A stretch of 7,753 nt of DNA. Origin: an uncultured Lachnospiraceae bacterium (GTDB lineage: Bacteria > Bacillota > Clostridia > Lachnospirales > Lachnospiraceae). The stretch spans positions 1 through 7,753 of the forward strand of contig CAMPBP010000054.1 of assembly GCA_946639085.1 (NCBI GenBank), given 5' to 3'. The translations under genes and the position numbers were made by a program. Shown piece after piece: positions 6,323-7,753 of this stretch (the first letter of the stretch is position 1; each line of letters opens with the position of its first letter). The notes under the pieces are model-generated. The model was not told the DNA's origin. It was given only the letters and a program-made list of their open reading frames with translations, and made no database searches.

Positions 6323-7753
6323 ATGATATTTAAGAAAAAACAGGATGGATTAACATATTTTACGGATGATAAGAAGCGTATCGAAAGAGCCTTTGTGCTG
6401 GGAATTGCGGATATCATATGCGTTTTGATATCGAGCTTTCTGGCGATATGGGTCAGATTTGACTTTTCGATCACAAAGATAGACCATCCGTTTTTCAGTT
6501 CGGTAAAACAGATCATACCTTTCAATGTGGTTTCGGTCATCATCATCTTTATACTGTTCCAGCTTTACAAAAGTGTATGGCGCTATGCCAGCGCGGACGA
6601 GATACTTAAGATCTTCGGTGCGGTCACCACTCAGACGGTGCTTATGATCATATTCACTTTAGTTTTTAAGTTAAGAGTCCCCAGAAGCTATTATCTTTTC
6701 TACTTTACGTTTCTTATCGTATTTGCGACGGGCATAAGATTCTCCTACAGATTCCTCAGGATACTTCGTTCCAGAGGACTTCTGGGCGGCAGTCAAAAAG
6801 AAAAGAAGCACATCATGATCGTCGGTGCCGGCGCCGCGGGAAACTCCATTCTTAAAGAGATTGAAGACAGCAAGTTTGTCAGCATGACGGTTAAGTGCTT
6901 TATCGATGACGGAAAAGGCTGTCAGGGAAAGATAATGCGTGGCGTGCCTATCGTGGGCGGTGTTGAGACCATACCTGAGGCTGCCAAGAAATATGAGATA
7001 GACGAGATCATCATTGCCATCCCTTCCGCCAGCAAAAAGCGTATAAGCGAGATAGTCGATGTATGTAAGGAAACAGGCTGTAAGCTTGAGATCGTTCCCG
7101 GAATCTATCAGCTCATCAACGGTGACGTAAGTGTCTCACAGCTTCGTGAAGTCGAGATCGAAGACCTTCTCGGACGTGACCCCATCGATATAAATGTAGA
7201 CGAGATCGCAGGATATGTTAAAGGAAAGACCGTGCTTGTAACGGGCGGCGGCGGATCCATCGGTTCCGAGCTTTGCCGTCAGATAGCATCGCACGATCCC
7301 AAGCGACTCATCATAGTGGATATTTACGAGAACAACGCTTACGACATACAGCAGGAACTTATAAAAAACTATCCGGACCTTAACTTAACGGTACTCATCG
7401 CATCCGTTCGTAACACCAACAGAATGGATCAGATATTTGCGGAATACAGACCAGACATCGTATACCACGCAGCGGCGCACAAGCATGTTCCCCTTATGGA
7501 GGACAGCCCCGGAGAAGCAATAAAGAACAACGTCTTCGGTACACTTAAGACAGCCAAGGCTGCCGACAAGTACGGTGTTGAGAAGTTTGTTCTTGTCTCC
7601 ACCGACAAGGCAGTTAACCCCACAAACATCATGGGTGCATCAAAGCGTATGTGCGAGATGGTGATCCAGATGATGAACGAACGCTCAAAGACAGAGTTCG
7701 TGGCCGTTCGTTTCGGTAACGTACTCGGTTCCAACGGTTCGGTTATCCCGCTC
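6323..7753 (+). CDS. Membrane UDP-GlcNAc 4,6-dehydratase (CapD/WbpM/PglF type), 5' part
   Basis: 477 codons are visible; the frame runs off the right edge, and the family usually has about 600-650 residues. Residues 1-145 hold about four membrane helices (around 24-44, 66-82, 101-118 and 125-142). A first Rossmann-like domain follows, with IVGAGAAGNS near 166-175. The SDR dehydratase domain starts near 300 with VLVTGGGGSIGSEL (TGxxGxxG region 307-314), then VYHAAAHKHVPLME and VSTDKAVNPTNIMGASKR. In the last motif S426, D428 and K429 are present, and M437 replaces the classical SDR Tyr ahead of K441; this Met substitution is normal for WbpM/PglF enzymes. The family converts UDP-GlcNAc to the 4-keto-6-deoxy sugar that leads to bacillosamine, QuiNAc or FucNAc-type residues. 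Arginine codons favour CGT (10 of 23), unlike the upstream genes. The exact sugar product is not determinable. Confidence 0.9.
   Translation, partial: MIFKKKQDGLTYFTDDKKRIERAFVLGIADIICVLISSFLAIWVRFDFSITKIDHPFFSSVKQIIPFNVVSVIIIFILFQLYKSVWRYASADEILKIFGAVTTQTVLMIIFTLVFKLRVPRSYYLFYFTFLIVFATGIRFSYRFLRILRSRGLLGGSQKEKKHIMIVGAGAAGNSILKEIEDSKFVSMTVKCFIDDGKGCQGKIMRGVPIVGGVETIPEAAKKYEIDEIIIAIPSASKKRISEIVDVCKETGCKLEIVPGIYQLINGDVSVSQLREVEIEDLLGRDPIDINVDEIAGYVKGKTVLVTGGGGSIGSELCRQIASHDPKRLIIVDIYENNAYDIQQELIKNYPDLNLTVLIASVRNTNRMDQIFAEYRPDIVYHAAAHKHVPLMEDSPGEAIKNNVFGTLKTAKAADKYGVEKFVLVSTDKAVNPTNIMGASKRMCEMVIQMMNERSKTEFVAVRFGNVLGSNGSVIPL

Overview
The window looks like an internal part of a cell-surface polysaccharide (capsule, exopolysaccharide or similar glycan) locus. 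All genes are on the + strand and packed like one operon. The organism is probably a Gram-positive Firmicute, perhaps a Lachnospiraceae-type Clostridium. The grounds are an EpsG-like polymerase, moderate GC, strong purine-rich ribosome binding sites, and frequent AGA/AGG, ATA and CTT codons. This placement is inference; no rRNA or other taxonomic marker is present.

Layout: (1) 1-715, the 3' end of a multi-membrane-span EpsG/Wzy-type polymerase; (2) 712-1500, a GT2 glycosyltransferase of WcaE-like type; (3) 1509-2813, a GT4 glycosyltransferase; (4) 2841-3536, a PseF-type CMP-pseudaminic acid synthetase; (5) 3537-4568, a PseI-type pseudaminic acid synthase with a C-terminal SAF domain; (6) 4565-5140, a short formyltransferase-fold protein; (7) 5137-6261, a second GT4 glycosyltransferase; (8) 6323-7753, the first 477 codons of a membrane-anchored CapD/WbpM/PglF-type UDP-GlcNAc 4,6-dehydratase, cut by the window end. 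ATGA stop/start overlaps join genes 1-2, 5-6 and 6-7. Genes 4 and 5 abut (TAGATG). The only non-coding gaps are 8, 27 and 61 bases. A fourth ATGA overlap, at 6258, opens a 16-codon reading frame that may be a gene remnant or a coupling device.

How the genes work together: PseI would condense a 6-deoxy diamino hexose with phosphoenolpyruvate to give a nonulosonic acid, and PseF would activate it with CTP. The coupled formyltransferase is a good candidate for N-formylating this sugar or its precursor. The GT2 and GT4 enzymes would build the repeat unit and the EpsG-like protein would polymerise it. The early pseudaminate steps (PseB, PseC, PseH, PseG) are not in the window and must be encoded elsewhere if the pathway is complete. 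The dehydratase at the end has visibly different arginine codon use (CGT 10 of 23, against 4 of 81 in the six complete genes before it). This suggests the window crosses from a variable, transferred cassette into a more conserved part of the locus.

I saw no tRNA, rRNA, CRISPR array, insertion sequence, convincing promoter or terminator.
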